64,000 nucleotides of DNA from Oricola cellulosilytica (lineage in GTDB: Bacteria > Pseudomonadota > Alphaproteobacteria > Rhizobiales > Rhizobiaceae). The stretch covers positions 434,001 to 498,000 of the forward strand of contig NZ_JAINFK010000001.1 of the NCBI RefSeq assembly GCF_019966575.1, read 5' to 3'. Positions 29,216 to 39,820 of the stretch are shown piece by piece (the stretch's first letter is position 1; every line of letters starts with the position of its first letter). Made by a program: the position numbers and the translations under genes. The notes below the pieces were generated by a model. That model saw only the letters and a list, made by a program, of their open reading frames with translations. It ran no database searches and had not been told where the DNA came from.

Positions 29216-30163
29216 TCATGCCCGTTTCTCGTCGCGGTACATCGACCAAAGGAAGTAGGCGATGAAGCAAAGCATGATGAGGAAGAGCACCACTGCGATC
29301 GCCGCTCCGTAGCCCATCCGGAAGCCGTACTCCGACAGCGCCACCTCGAACATGTAGAAGGCGAGCACGCGCGAGGAGCCGAACGGCCCTCCCTGGGTCA
29401 TGATGGAAATGAGGTCGAATGACCGCAGCGCGCCGATGATCGTCACCACGAAGGCGATGAACGTCGCCGGCTTCAACTGGGGAATGATGATGAACCACAG
29501 CATTCGCAAGCCCTTCGCACCATCGAGACGCCCCGCCTCGATCTGTTCCGGGTCCACCGCGTTCAGCCCGGTGAGGTACAGGATCATGCAATAGGCCGTC
29601 TGTGGCCACAGGCCGGCGGCGATGATGCCGTATGTCACATACCGCTCGTTGCCCAGGACATTGATGGGGCCGAGACCGAACCAGTCGAGAATGGTGTTCA
29701 GGATCCCGAAGGTCGGATCGTAGAACCACGTAAAGACGAGGCCGACCACGACCTGGCTGATGACAAAGGGAAAAAAGAAAAGCGATTTGTAGATGCGTAT
29801 CCCGGTGACGGTCTGGTTCAGGAAAAGCGCGATAAACAGACCGGCAGGAATGGCAAGGAGGTACAGTACCAGCCAGATGATATTGTTCTTCAGCGACACG
29901 TAAAACGCGTCGCGATCGACGAATTCCCAGTAGAGGTCACGGTAGTTGCTCAGCCCGACATATTCGGCCGGCGACAAACCGTCCCACTCGTAAAGCGAGA
30001 TGTTGAACGACTGGAAAATCGGGAAGATGACATAGAACAGAAAGAACAGCGCGCCGGGGGCCAGAAAGAGCCAGGGCGCCAGACTCTGCTGATTCCGGTG
30101 AAACCAGCCCCGTGGTGCGGCACCGGCAGGATAATGCGGGACGGCAGGGCTGACATCAGTCAT
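29216..30163 (-). CDS. sugar ABC transporter permease (MalF type)
   Basis: A 315-residue inner-membrane protein, helices spread from about residue 30 to 305, with the EAA loop EAGRLDGAKGLRMLWFIIIPQLKPATF (about 215-240). The N-terminus before the first helix is soluble and hydrophilic. It partners the MalG-type permease and the binding protein encoded immediately upstream. A strong stem-loop precedes it. Confidence 0.95.
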   Translation of the reverse strand: MTDVSPAVPHYPAGAAPRGWFHRNQQSLAPWLFLAPGALFFLFYVIFPIFQSFNISLYEWDGLSPAEYVGLSNYRDLYWEFVDRDAFYVSLKNNIIWLVLYLLAIPAGLFIALFLNQTVTGIRIYKSLFFFPFVISQVVVGLVFTWFYDPTFGILNTILDWFGLGPINVLGNERYVTYGIIAAGLWPQTAYCMILYLTGLNAVDPEQIEAGRLDGAKGLRMLWFIIIPQLKPATFIAFVVTIIGALRSFDLISIMTQGGPFGSSRVLAFYMFEVALSEYGFRMGYGAAIAVVLFLIMLCFIAYFLWSMYRDEKRA

Positions 30164-30238
30164 CTTCGGCGCTCCCTTCGGAACCGGGGAAATGCTCTTT
30201 TCAGGAAAGCCATTCGGAACCGTCGAAGGGCTTCAGAC

Positions 30239-30264
30239 GGGACGTCCCGATGCCGGGACGCCCC
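30239..30264 (-). promoter_or_regulatory. intercistronic stem-loop after the binding-protein gene
   Basis: On the minus strand an 11-bp stem (GGGGCGTCCCG / CGGGACGTCCC, one G-U pair) closes a GCAT tetraloop nine bases beyond the binding-protein stop. No U-run follows, so it is unlikely to be a full terminator. Like the malE-malF hairpin, it probably protects the upstream mRNA and lowers permease expression relative to binding protein. Confidence 0.75.
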
Positions 30265-30272
30265 GTATGCGC

Positions 30273-31541
30273 TTACTTGTAGATGCGCTGGCGCGCACGC
30301 TCGAGCTTGGCGAGGATGCGGTCCAGATTGTCCGGCTTGACCATGAACTCCTGGAAGCCTTCCATCGAGACTTTCGCCATCTCCGCAGATGCATCACGGT
30401 CCCAGAACTGGGCAACACCGCCCGGGCTGTTCGAGGAAAGCATCTCGAAGCCCTCGTTCAGGAACTTGTCGTCATCGACCGACGATTTCGCGTTCACCGG
30501 CAGCTGGCCCAGATTCTTGCCATTGTTAATCTCGGTCTGCTCATCCGCCGACACCACGAACTTCAGGAAAGCGCGCGCGGCGTCCTTGTTGGCGGCGTTC
30601 GCGGGGATGTGGAACGTATCCGTCGGCGCGTCTTCGGCCATCTCAACATCCGGATTGATCTCCGGAAACTGATAGAAGTCGAGCTGATCGTCGGTAAGGC
30701 CGGCATCACGCAGCGGCGCAACGGCGAAGTTCCCCATCAGGTATGCCGCGGCATCTCCGTTGACCATGAAGGGCAATGCTTCCTGCCAGCTATATGTCTG
30801 ATGGTTGTCGATGTAAGCGCCCATGTCGATGAGTTCTTTCCAGTTCTCGAAGGTCTTGCGGACGCGTTCGTCTTCCCAGGAAACCTCACCGGCTGCGAGA
30901 TCCATGTGGAAATCAAAGCCGTTGGTGCGCATGTTCAGATAGTCGAACCAACCGCCCGCCGTCCAAAGAAACTTGGTGCCGATGGTGAAGCACTTGCGGC
31001 CCGAGTCGAGAATCGCCTGGCAGTTGGCCTTGAACTCCTCCCAGTTCTCGGGCTCTTCGAGTCCAAGTTCCTCGTAGATGTCCTTCCGGTAGTAGACGCC
31101 CCACTGATAGTAGGTGTAGGGCACGCCCCACTGCTTGCCGTCGATTGTCATGGCGCCCTTGGTGGACGCCAGGTTCTCCGCTATTTCGGCATCCTGCCAA
31201 AGATCGGAGACATCCTCGAAGAGACCCGCATCGACATAGGGCCGCATCCGGTTGGCGGCATACCAGGTTGCCACATCCGGCGGATTTGCGGTCAGGAAGT
31301 TGCGTATCTGGGTCTTGTATTCCTCGCGGTCGATGACCGTGGTCTCGATGTTGAGATCCGGATGCTTTTCCTGGAAACGACCGATCATCGCCTCCATCGT
31401 CGCCCGCGGGGCCGGATTGGACGTATCGAGGAAGATCTTCAGGTCACCACTCAGCTTGGCATCACTTCCCGCGAAAGCGCTCGACGCCATGAGGGCTGCC
31501 GCGGCGGCGCCGAGAACAGCAGTTCTTAGAGACATTTTCAT
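30273..31541 (-). CDS. sugar ABC transporter substrate-binding protein
   Basis: A 422-residue periplasmic protein with a signal peptide (MKMSLRTAVLGAAAAALM..., cleavage after AFA, about residue 24) and an extracellular solute-binding family 1 fold (ETTVIDREEYKTQIRNFLTANPPDVATW; GVPYTYYQWGVYYRKDIYEELG). Start ATG 31541 with GGGAGGAA upstream. It is the first gene of the galactoside operon, divergent from the IclR regulator. The exact ligand is not visible; an alpha- or beta-galactoside fits the enzymes. Confidence 0.94.
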   Translation of the reverse strand: MKMSLRTAVLGAAAAALMASSAFAGSDAKLSGDLKIFLDTSNPAPRATMEAMIGRFQEKHPDLNIETTVIDREEYKTQIRNFLTANPPDVATWYAANRMRPYVDAGLFEDVSDLWQDAEIAENLASTKGAMTIDGKQWGVPYTYYQWGVYYRKDIYEELGLEEPENWEEFKANCQAILDSGRKCFTIGTKFLWTAGGWFDYLNMRTNGFDFHMDLAAGEVSWEDERVRKTFENWKELIDMGAYIDNHQTYSWQEALPFMVNGDAAAYLMGNFAVAPLRDAGLTDDQLDFYQFPEINPDVEMAEDAPTDTFHIPANAANKDAARAFLKFVVSADEQTEINNGKNLGQLPVNAKSSVDDDKFLNEGFEMLSSNSPGGVAQFWDRDASAEMAKVSMEGFQEFMVKPDNLDRILAKLERARQRIYK

Positions 31542-31663
31542 CACTGGTATTCCTCCCAATTTTCGCAGCGGAACCCGCCGACGATATAAGTTCAGCGCCA
31601 GCAAGGACGGAAGGCAACCTTTCGGCTCTCACAATCCCGGCACGGACGCATTTCCGTCTCCAA

Positions 31664-31700
31664 GTTCCATTATTCGGAACATTGTTTGACTATTCAGAAC
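31664..31700. promoter_or_regulatory. candidate operator for the IclR-family regulator
   Basis: Two 10-bp direct repeats, TATTCGGAAC (31671-31680) and TATTCAGAAC (31691-31700), are spaced exactly 20 bases apart. A GTTCC at 31664-31668 faces the first repeat and forms an inverted pair with its GGAAC. IclR-family operators of the PcaU/PobR kind have comparable 10-bp repeats. The site overlaps the -35 box of the iclR gene and lies between the divergent genes. Binding is inferred. Confidence 0.6.
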
Positions 31701-31714
31701 TTTTCCATTACGTT
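31686..31714 (+). promoter_or_regulatory. candidate promoter of the iclR-type gene
   Basis: TTGACT and TACGTT are 17 bases apart, about 45 bases before the ATG at 31761. The -35 lies inside the repeat operator, consistent with autoregulation. Pattern-based call. Confidence 0.5.
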
Positions 31715-31760
31715 GCGTGAAAGTCAAGAGGCCGGGTTCGCCCCGCTGCCGGAGAGAGCC

Positions 31761-32546
31761 ATGGAACAAGGACAGCCCGAAAGCGGAACCGGCACGCTCG
31801 GCAAGGCCATTGCCGTGCTCGACGCCGTGGCAACGGCGAACCGTCCGATGCGCTTCAAGGATTTGCTGGCGGCGCTCGATCAGCCGCGCGGCACTTTGCA
31901 CCGTCAAATCAGCAACCTGATCGACGAGGGACTGCTTCAGGTTAACTCCGATCACTCCTACGAGCTTGGAATTCGCCTCCTGAAATTTGCCGCGAACGCG
32001 TGGTCGGGGAGCCGGTTTCGCGAGATCGCCGAGCCGCATCTTCGCGCCCTGCATGCCAAGGTTGGCGAAACCATACACCTCAGCGTTCTTCAAGGGGTCG
32101 AGGTGGTCTATCTGGACAAGGTCGAGTCGCGCCAGTCGGTGCGCATGCACAGCCAAATTGGAAATACGTCACCCTGCTTCTGCACCGGTGTCGGCAAGGC
32201 GGCCTTTTCGGTCATTCCGGCCGACGAGGCGGAGAACCGTATCCGGAAGATCGTATTCAAGCGTTACACGGAACACACGATCACCGACGAACATGCATTC
32301 CGCCGCGAGATCGAGGATATTCGCGCGAAGGGCTACGCACTTGACCGCGAAGAGCACGAAGCCGGCATACATTGTGTTGCCGCGCCAGTCGCAGCGCCGG
32401 ATCGCGGCTTTTATGCCGGAATTTCCGTCACCGCACCGGTTTACCGCGTCCCGATGGAACAGCTTGAAGCATGGGCCGGTGACGTTCGCGCCGCAGCCGA
32501 CGCAATCATGGAAGATATGAACGCGAAACTTGGCCCGCGCGGCTGA
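31761..32546 (+). CDS. IclR-family transcriptional regulator
   Basis: A 261-residue regulator: N-terminal winged helix ([46 protein letters not shown], about residues 12-57) and C-terminal effector domain ([18 protein letters not shown], about 105; [20 protein letters not shown], about 195). Start ATG 31761 with GGAGAG upstream, preferred to the TTG at 31686 that would overlap the promoter. It is divergent from the galactoside operon, which it probably controls in response to a pathway intermediate. Confidence 0.92.
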   Translation: MEQGQPESGTGTLGKAIAVLDAVATANRPMRFKDLLAALDQPRGTLHRQISNLIDEGLLQVNSDHSYELGIRLLKFAANAWSGSRFREIAEPHLRALHAKVGETIHLSVLQGVEVVYLDKVESRQSVRMHSQIGNTSPCFCTGVGKAAFSVIPADEAENRIRKIVFKRYTEHTITDEHAFRREIEDIRAKGYALDREEHEAGIHCVAAPVAAPDRGFYAGISVTAPVYRVPMEQLEAWAGDVRAAADAIMEDMNAKLGPRG

Positions 32547-32575
32547 ACCGAGAACACTGCACTGGAGGCAAGCAA

Positions 32576-33658
<1,083 letters not shown>

Positions 33659-33677
33659 GCGATCGGCAGCCTGCCGG

Positions 33678-34142
33678 TCAGGCCGCGTTTGAGGCCTGTT
33701 CTTCGGTAAGGAAGGAATAAAGCGCGTCCGCATCCGCGGTCGCGCGAAGCTTGGAGGTTCGCATTGGATCGCGTAGCACGCGTGCAATTCGCGAAAGCGC
33801 CTTCAGATGGTCGGCTCCGGCGCTTTCGGGCGCGAGAAGCAGAAACACGATATCGACCGGCTGATCGTCCAGGGCCTCGAAGTCGATCGGCGCATGCAGC
33901 CGGGCAAATACCCCCGTAATCCGATCGAACTCCGGAAACTTTCCGTGCGGAATCGCAATTCCCTTACCTACGCCCGTCGAACCGAGGCGCTCTCGCTGAA
34001 GGATCGTGTCGAAAACAGCGCGCGCGGAAAGGCCCGTCAGCGTCGACGCCTTCTCGGCAAGCGTTTGCAGCAATTGTTTCTTGGAGCTGACGCGGAGGTC
34101 GGGGATGATTGCGTCGTGCGTTACAAAATCACCGAGATTCAT
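33678..34142 (-). CDS. ptsN: nitrogen regulatory EIIA (PTS-Ntr)
   Basis: A 154-residue EIIA of the fructose/mannitol type with the phospho-acceptor His in GVGKGIAIPHGKFP (about residue 66) and VFLLLAPESAGADHLKALSRIARVL. It is the regulatory end of the PTS-Ntr phosphorelay, controlling potassium uptake, carbon/nitrogen balance and, in rhizobia, transport functions. Encoded downstream of rpoN and hpf as in most proteobacteria. It is convergent with the ABC ATPase, 19 bases apart. Confidence 0.95.
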   Translation of the reverse strand: MNLGDFVTHDAIIPDLRVSSKKQLLQTLAEKASTLTGLSARAVFDTILQRERLGSTGVGKGIAIPHGKFPEFDRITGVFARLHAPIDFEALDDQPVDIVFLLLAPESAGADHLKALSRIARVLRDPMRTSKLRATADADALYSFLTEEQASNAA

Positions 34143-34207
34143 TCATATATCCCTGCGGACAACCCATGGCTCGGCGAGCGCGCAAAGCGCAGCTCCGACA
34201 ATCCCGC

Positions 34208-34789
34208 TTATGATTGCTTGATTGAGCCCGGATCGATCCAGCCAATGTTTCCGTCGGCACGGCGATAAACAAGATTGACGTCGCCGCTGCCTGCATTGCG
34301 GAACACATATACCGGGTTATCCTGAAGGTCCAGTTGCAATACTGCCGAAGACACAGACATTGTGGAGAGCGCCATGGACGTCTCGGCAACGACCACGGGC
34401 GAGAAATCATCAGGCACGTCGTCGTCCGAATCCTCGGGCAGAGCCTCCAGTACGCGATATGCATATTCCTCCGTCCGCGTGGCGGCGGCCTCGCTGTTGT
34501 GGGACTTCAGTCGCCGCTTGTATCGGCGAAGGCGTTTCTCGATTCGCTCCGCGGCGGCATCGAAGCTCGCATGCGGATCCTGCGCCTCCCCAGTCGCCTG
34601 AAGCACGATCCCGCTGTCGAGATGAAGCATGCAATCGGTTGTGAACCGGGACCCCGCCTTCTCGACGGTCACGTGCCCGTTGGCCCCACGGTCGAAATAC
34701 TTGCTGAGTGCGTCGTCGATACGATCCTCGATGCGAACCCGGAAGGCATCGCCGATGTCCATGTGTTTTCCCGATACACGCAAGCCCAT
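34208..34789 (-). CDS. hpf: long-form ribosome hibernation promoting factor
   Basis: A 193-residue protein with the N-terminal S30AE domain (about 1-105; VSGKHMDIGDAFRVRIEDRI, DPHASFDAAAERIEKRLRRYKRRLK) and a C-terminal dimerisation domain (about 130-190; NPVYVFRNAGSGDVNLVYRRADGNIGWIDP). Long HPF alone forms 100S ribosome dimers. Start ATG 34789 with GGGAA upstream. It lies between rpoN and ptsN, with a 133-base gap to rpoN that may carry its own promoter. Confidence 0.95.
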   Translation of the reverse strand: MGLRVSGKHMDIGDAFRVRIEDRIDDALSKYFDRGANGHVTVEKAGSRFTTDCMLHLDSGIVLQATGEAQDPHASFDAAAERIEKRLRRYKRRLKSHNSEAAATRTEEYAYRVLEALPEDSDDDVPDDFSPVVVAETSMALSTMSVSSAVLQLDLQDNPVYVFRNAGSGDVNLVYRRADGNIGWIDPGSIKQS

Positions 34790-34922
34790 GGATTGTTCCC
34801 TTCTTTGTCTTCAACGAGGCGGCGAAAGCCTCGCCGGTCTTGAACGTAACAGATTGGGCGAAAGAATGGATGCTGTGAAGGGACCTTGGACGAAAAACAG
34901 CGACCTCGCCCCGCCGACCCGC

Positions 34923-36470
34923 TTACGCTCCGGCAAGCGCAAGCGCACGCTTCTCGCGGCGGCGCTGAACCGAAGACGCGATATTCATGCCTTCGCGATA
35001 CTTCGCGACCGTGCGCCGCGCGATCTCTATCCCCTCCTTGCCGAGCAACGCAACAAGCGCATCGTCAGAAAGAACCGCGTCCGCGGCCTCCTCGTCGATC
35101 AACCGGCGTATGCGCTCGCGCACCGCCTCGGAGGAGTGGCCGTCGGCGGAGGGGTCATTGGCGCTGATGGCGACGGTGAAAAAGTAGCGAAAGTCGAAGA
35201 TCCCGCGCGGCGTGAGCATGTATTTGCTGGCACTGACTCGGCTGACGGTTGATTCATGCATCTTGATGGCGTCGGCGACCATCCGCATTGTCATCGGTTT
35301 CAAGGCACTGACGCCGTGCACGAGAAAGGCGTCCTGCTGGGCGACGATTTCGGCTGCAACCTTGAGGATCGTGTTTGCCCGCTGATCAAGGCTGCGTTCC
35401 AGCCATGTGGCGTTCTGCAGGCATTCGGTCATGAAGGTCTTTTCGTCCGGTGCCAGTCCCGAACGGGAGACGCGGGCGTGATAGTCGCGATTGACGATCA
35501 CGCGGGGCAGCGCGTCCGGATTCAGTTCGATGCGCCAGGTCCCGTCCTCCGCCTCGCGGACTTCCACGTCGTGGACGATCGGTTCCGCGCCCTCATGCTG
35601 GAAGGCCGTTCCTGGTTTCGGGTCGAGCGCGCGGATTTCGCCGAGCATGTCAATCAGGTCGCCTTCGCCGACGCCGCAGATGCGCGACAACACCTTGAAA
35701 TCACGGCGCGCGAGGAGCGGCAGATTCTCAAGCAACGCCTCCATGGCCGGATCGAACCTGTTCTTGCGGCGAAGCTGAAGCGCCAGGCATTCGGAAAGAT
35801 CGCGGGCGAACAGCCCCGGCGGATCGAACTCCTGGATTTCGGCGAGCGTGGCGGCGACATCCTCCGCGCCGCAGGACAGGCGTTCGGCGATCTCACTGAA
35901 ATCCGCCTCGACATAGCCATTCGGGTCGAGCGCGTCGGCCAGCTCATAGGCGATGATGCGACGCGCCGGATCGCGCACCGTCAGACTGATCTGCTCGATC
36001 ACCTGATCGCGGAGCGTGCGGCCCGCCGCCGCGACCGCTTCCAGATCGATTTCCGGTCCGGCAGCGAAATCGCCGCCCAGGCGGGCGTTCGGCGCGGCCG
36101 ATTGCGCCGGACCACTCGCCCCGGCGCGCTCGCTTTCACCGGCATCGTCCGGAAACACGTTCTCAAGCGACGCGTCGAACGTGTCGGCGATCGCCGGCGC
36201 GCTGACTTCCACGGCTTCCACCGACCAGCCATCCTCAGGCTGGGCGTTCGCCGTCGCCACCCCGGACGGCGCGCCCGCATCGCCTCCTGCATCGCCTGCC
36301 GCGCCGTCGCCCTCGCCTGCATCAAGCAGCGGGTTGGTTTCGATCTGGTCGCGCACGAAACGCTCGAGTTCGAGATGGCTGAACTGCAACAGCCGGATCG
36401 ACTGAAGCAGTTGAGGCGTCATCACCATCGACTGGCTCTGACGCAGATTGAGTTTGGCTGCTAAGGCCAT
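34923..36470 (-). CDS. rpoN: RNA polymerase sigma-54 factor
   Basis: A 515-residue sigma-54. Region I is Gln/Leu-rich (LNLRQSQSMVMTPQLLQSIRLLQFSHLELERFV), region II is acidic and long (about 50-130), the core-binding and HTH region follows, and the RpoN box is close to the C-terminus (ARRTVAKYREGMNI). It works with activator ATPases for nitrogen and C4-dicarboxylate genes. lptB lies upstream on the same strand and hpf-ptsN downstream. Confidence 0.97.
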   Translation of the reverse strand: MALAAKLNLRQSQSMVMTPQLLQSIRLLQFSHLELERFVRDQIETNPLLDAGEGDGAAGDAGGDAGAPSGVATANAQPEDGWSVEAVEVSAPAIADTFDASLENVFPDDAGESERAGASGPAQSAAPNARLGGDFAAGPEIDLEAVAAAGRTLRDQVIEQISLTVRDPARRIIAYELADALDPNGYVEADFSEIAERLSCGAEDVAATLAEIQEFDPPGLFARDLSECLALQLRRKNRFDPAMEALLENLPLLARRDFKVLSRICGVGEGDLIDMLGEIRALDPKPGTAFQHEGAEPIVHDVEVREAEDGTWRIELNPDALPRVIVNRDYHARVSRSGLAPDEKTFMTECLQNATWLERSLDQRANTILKVAAEIVAQQDAFLVHGVSALKPMTMRMVADAIKMHESTVSRVSASKYMLTPRGIFDFRYFFTVAISANDPSADGHSSEAVRERIRRLIDEEAADAVLSDDALVALLGKEGIEIARRTVAKYREGMNIASSVQRRREKRALALAGA

Positions 36471-36510
36471 TCCCGCCCCGTTGGCATTCCGATTTCGACA
36501 AACTGGCGTG

Positions 36511-36539
36511 AAAATTGCTTATCGGACAGCGGCTGTCAA
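36511..36539 (-). promoter_or_regulatory. candidate promoter of rpoN
   Basis: A perfect TTGACA -35 at 36534-36539 (minus strand) with a weak AATTTT -10 after 17 bases, about 40 bases before the rpoN ATG. The -10 is poor, so the site is tentative. Confidence 0.4.
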
Positions 36540-36585
36540 ACGGTCAGCGGGTACATATCCGTTTCATACGGGGACCGGGCGGCCC

Positions 36586-37401
36586 CTAGAGGGAGAATTG
36601 CTCGCCGAGATAGAACCGCCGGACATCGGGATGGGCGATGATCTCGTCGGGCTTGCCCTGCGTGAGAACCTTGCCCGCATGAATGATATATGCGCGGTCG
36701 ATGAGGCCCAGGGTCTCGCGCACATTGTGGTCGGTGATCAGCACGCCGATCCCCCGGGCGGTCAGATGCCGCACCAGTTCCTGAATGTCCGAGACCGCAA
36801 TCGGGTCCACGCCGGCGAAGGGCTCGTCGAGCAGCATGAATGCCGGGTCGGACGCCAGCGCGCGCGCGATCTCGCAACGCCTTCGCTCGCCGCCCGACAG
36901 GGCGATGGACGGAGCCTTGCGCAGATGGGAAATCGAGAATTCCTCGAGAAGCGCATCGAGCTTGCGCCGGCGCTCGGACGGGCTCCGTTCGACCACTTCG
37001 AGCACCGCCATGATGTTCTTTTCGACGGAAAGCCCGCGAAAGATCGACGCTTCCTGAGGCAGGTAGCCAATGCCGAGACGCGCGCGCTGATACATCGGCA
37101 TCCCCGTCACATCGTTGCCGTCGATCAGGATCTGGCCTTCATCCACCGGCACCAGCCCGGTCACCATGTAGAAGCATGTGGTCTTGCCCGCGCCGTTCGG
37201 CCCCAGCAAGCCGACCGCCTCGCCGGCCCGCACCCCCATCGTCGCGCCGTCGACGACCTTTCGTCCGCGATAGCTCTTGGTCAATCCGCGCGCAATCAGC
37301 GTTCCCTGCAGGTCGCGGCCACCGGCGATCGCCGCCTTGCCGCCGGCATCGCCGTCGGCATGCTTGCGCCGCCGTCGTCCCGGCAACCTCAGTTCGGCCA
37401 A
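36586..37401 (-). CDS. lptB: LPS export ABC transporter ATPase LptB
   Basis: A 271-residue cytoplasmic ATPase that powers LPS extraction by LptFG. Walker A is GPNGAGKTT (about residue 72), the signature [19 protein letters not shown] (about 168) and Walker [17 protein letters not shown]. The C-terminal YLGEQFSL ending is typical. The first 30 residues are basic and low-complexity, usual in rhizobial homologues. The start appears to be a TTG at 37401, 10 bases past the lptA stop. Confidence 0.95.
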   Translation of the reverse strand: MAELRLPGRRRRKHADGDAGGKAAIAGGRDLQGTLIARGLTKSYRGRKVVDGATMGVRAGEAVGLLGPNGAGKTTCFYMVTGLVPVDEGQILIDGNDVTGMPMYQRARLGIGYLPQEASIFRGLSVEKNIMAVLEVVERSPSERRRKLDALLEEFSISHLRKAPSIALSGGERRRCEIARALASDPAFMLLDEPFAGVDPIAVSDIQELVRHLTARGIGVLITDHNVRETLGLIDRAYIIHAGKVLTQGKPDEIIAHPDVRRFYLGEQFSL

Positions 37402-37411
37402 CGGATCGGCC

Positions 37412-37990
37412 TCAGTTTCCGGTTTTCGAACGCGGCTGCAACAAAATGGTCGGCCGGGCGCCGCCCGACCCGCACCCCTCGAGCTTGGCGCGTCCGGTTT
37501 TCATCGCAACCGTCAGTTTGCAGCCGGTGGCGACGTTGCCGTCCTCCGAAAGCGTCACCCGCTTGCCCGTCAGTTCGAGCACCTCAGTCCCCATGTCGTA
37601 GACGCCCCTGTCGCCCGTGGCGACCTGCTTCTCAGACTGGATGTTCACTCCGCCTGTCGCTTCGAGCCGCTCGATCTGCGACGCGCCGGACGTAATGGAA
37701 GACGACGATCCGGCCGAGCCGTCGGTCGCGTAATGAATGACGAGCTTGCCGGTCCGCAGGATCGTTGGTCCCTGCACCACCCTGACATTGCCGGTGAATA
37801 CCGCCCTTCCCTGATCTTCGAGAACCTCGAGTTCGTCGCCCTCGATCTGAACCGGCTGGTCCCCGGTCAGTTGCAGCCCCGTATCCCGACCGCCGGACTG
37901 CGCCCCTGCCGGAACAACCGTCGTCATGAGGCCGAGAGCGATGACGAGCGCAACATTTGCGGCTCCACGGACGGTTGACGCTTTCCGCAT
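37412..37990 (-). CDS. lptA: LPS transport periplasmic protein LptA
   Basis: A 192-residue secreted protein: signal peptide ([20 protein letters not shown]..., cut after AGAQS-type site near 35) and an OstA-like beta-jellyroll ([43 protein letters not shown]). It bridges inner and outer membrane for LPS. Start ATG 37990 is chosen because the signal peptide begins there. The frame extends upstream into lptC. Confidence 0.93.
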   Translation of the reverse strand: MRKASTVRGAANVALVIALGLMTTVVPAGAQSGGRDTGLQLTGDQPVQIEGDELEVLEDQGRAVFTGNVRVVQGPTILRTGKLVIHYATDGSAGSSSSITSGASQIERLEATGGVNIQSEKQVATGDRGVYDMGTEVLELTGKRVTLSEDGNVATGCKLTVAMKTGRAKLEGCGSGGARPTILLQPRSKTGN

Positions 37991-38000
37991 GGATAATCCT

Positions 38001-38741
38001 TCACTGTTCGCCGGGGCTTTCGGGCGGAGTCGTTTCAGAGGCCGCACGTTGTATGGAGCCCGGCTGTACCACAAGTCGGACGCGATTTTCAAAGACCAAA
38101 CGCTTGCCATTATCCTCGACTTTCATCCGCTCGGCTTCGATCGTCGCACCGGGCAAGGTGATTTGCACCGGCTTGTCCGTCTTCAGCGTTCCGGCCTTCA
38201 GATCGATCGCCGCGGAATCCAGTTCCGCGCGCATTCCGCCAGTGGTCTCCACGGTAAACTCGCCGCGAACATCGAGCGTGTTGTTGTCCGAATCATACGT
38301 TCCCGCAGGTGCCAGAATACGCGCGAAAGTGTCCTCGTCCATCGGCACGTTCGCCTGGATGCGTTCGAGATCGATGGCGCCGCTGCCGGTGAGATCCTGG
38401 ATTGCGCGTGCTGCACGTACCGAATATGGACGATCCGCGGAGGTGAATCCGTCGAGTTTCGGGTTGGCCATGATGAGCTTGCCGTCCTTGATGGCGCTGC
38501 CGGAAAGATCGACCGATGCATCGGGCACAACCCGCGACATCCACATGTAACCGCCGAGACCGACAAGCGCCAATCCCGCAACAAGCGGCAGCGCGAACTT
38601 GGCGAAGCGCACACGGCTCGAGTGCGACCGGGCGCTGTCGAACGCATCTTGCCTGTCTTGTCCCTGTGCAGCCTTCAAACCACTATATCCTGTTGCCGGT
38701 GACGTGGATCGCGACGCTTCGTATGCTGGCAATATGGTCAT
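38001..38741 (-). CDS. lptC: LPS export protein LptC (YrbK-like)
   Basis: A bitopic inner-membrane protein: one helix (FALPLVAGLALVGLGGYMW, about residues 45-65) and a periplasmic OstA-like domain (FTSADRPYSVRAARAIQDLTGSGAIDLERI). It receives LPS from LptBFG and hands it to LptA. The start is uncertain: ATG 38741 is preferred because it leaves room for the divergent sppA promoter. A GTG at 38795 would add 18 residues. Confidence 0.85.
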   Translation of the reverse strand: MTILPAYEASRSTSPATGYSGLKAAQGQDRQDAFDSARSHSSRVRFAKFALPLVAGLALVGLGGYMWMSRVVPDASVDLSGSAIKDGKLIMANPKLDGFTSADRPYSVRAARAIQDLTGSGAIDLERIQANVPMDEDTFARILAPAGTYDSDNNTLDVRGEFTVETTGGMRAELDSAAIDLKAGTLKTDKPVQITLPGATIEAERMKVEDNGKRLVFENRVRLVVQPGSIQRAASETTPPESPGEQ

Positions 38742-38830
38742 TCTGCGCTGCAATGTGGGGTAGCGGCGCGCCTGCACAAGTGCCATAGGTTCCACTGGAC
38801 CGCCCGATCAAGATCTCATCCTGGAAAACC

Positions 38831-39784
38831 ATGTCAGATCATCACCTCGAAGACATCATCGACCGCCGGCGCCTTCGCCGCAAGCTGACCTTCTGGCGCG
38901 TCGTCAGCGTGCTGGCGGCGCTGATCCTGATCTTTTCGCTCGCCTATGTATCGACCCCCGACGAAACATTCGGTTTCAAAGCCAGACCGCACGTTGCCCG
39001 GGTGCGCGTCGAAGGCACGGTCGTCGAAGACGAGGCGCTGCTCGATATCCTTGAGGACATCGCCAACAGCAAGGCGGTGAAGGGGCTGATCGTCACGGTG
39101 GACTCGCCTGGCGGCACGACGACCGGTGGCGAGGCCATTCACGATGCGGTGCGCAAGGTTGCGGCCGGAAAACCGGTGGTGGCGCAGGTCGGCACGCTGG
39201 CCGCGTCGGCCGGATACATGATCGCAGTGGCGGCGGACCACATCGTCGCGCGCCAGTCCTCGATCGTTGGATCGATCGGGGTCCTCGTCCAGTACCCGAA
39301 CGTGGAGGAATTGCTCGACAAGATCGGGGTCGACGTGCGCACGATCAAATCGTCTCCGCTCAAGGCGGAGCCCTCGATTTTCGACACACCTCCCCCGGGA
39401 GCGGAGGAGATGATCCGCGACATGGTTCTCGACAGTTACGACTGGTTCAAGAATCTGGTGCAGGAGCGAAGGACACTTTCGGAGCAGGAGGTGGCCAAGC
39501 TGGCCGACGGATCGATCTTCACGGGCCGCCAAGCCCTGGAGCGCAAGCTGGTCGACGAACTCGGCGGTGAAGACGCGGCCAAGGCATGGCTGGTCGCCCA
39601 GGGCCTCGACCCCGACCTTGAAGTGTTCGAATGGAGAAAACCCGACCTTGCGACAGGATTTCTCTTTTCACGTGCCGTCGCCAGGGCGCTTGGCCTCGAT
39701 CCGCTCTTGCGCGCCCCTGCGGAAGCGCTCGCCGACCGCCTGCTTCTTGACGGTCTGATTTCGCTTTGGCACGTTGACCGGTAA
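38831..39784 (+). CDS. sppA: signal peptide peptidase SppA (S49 family)
   Basis: A 317-residue membrane-anchored serine protease degrading cleaved signal peptides. One N-terminal helix (about residues 22-42) precedes the ClpP-like domain, with the nucleophile in TLAASAGYMIAVAAD (Ser about 125) and the general-base Lys in SSPLKAEPS (about 178). This is the short, single-domain form. First gene of the plus-strand run that continues with ihfB and lapA. Confidence 0.95.
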   Translation: MSDHHLEDIIDRRRLRRKLTFWRVVSVLAALILIFSLAYVSTPDETFGFKARPHVARVRVEGTVVEDEALLDILEDIANSKAVKGLIVTVDSPGGTTTGGEAIHDAVRKVAAGKPVVAQVGTLAASAGYMIAVAADHIVARQSSIVGSIGVLVQYPNVEELLDKIGVDVRTIKSSPLKAEPSIFDTPPPGAEEMIRDMVLDSYDWFKNLVQERRTLSEQEVAKLADGSIFTGRQALERKLVDELGGEDAAKAWLVAQGLDPDLEVFEWRKPDLATGFLFSRAVARALGLDPLLRAPAEALADRLLLDGLISLWHVDR

Positions 39785-39820
39785 CTTGCCCCCATCGCGG
39801 CCGGGAATGGAGAATGCCCC

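Noticed and set aside
30192-31529. Long plus-strand open frame opposite the sugar-binding protein gene
   Set aside because: It is the antisense of a clear binding-protein gene, has no family features and arises from GC-rich codon bias.
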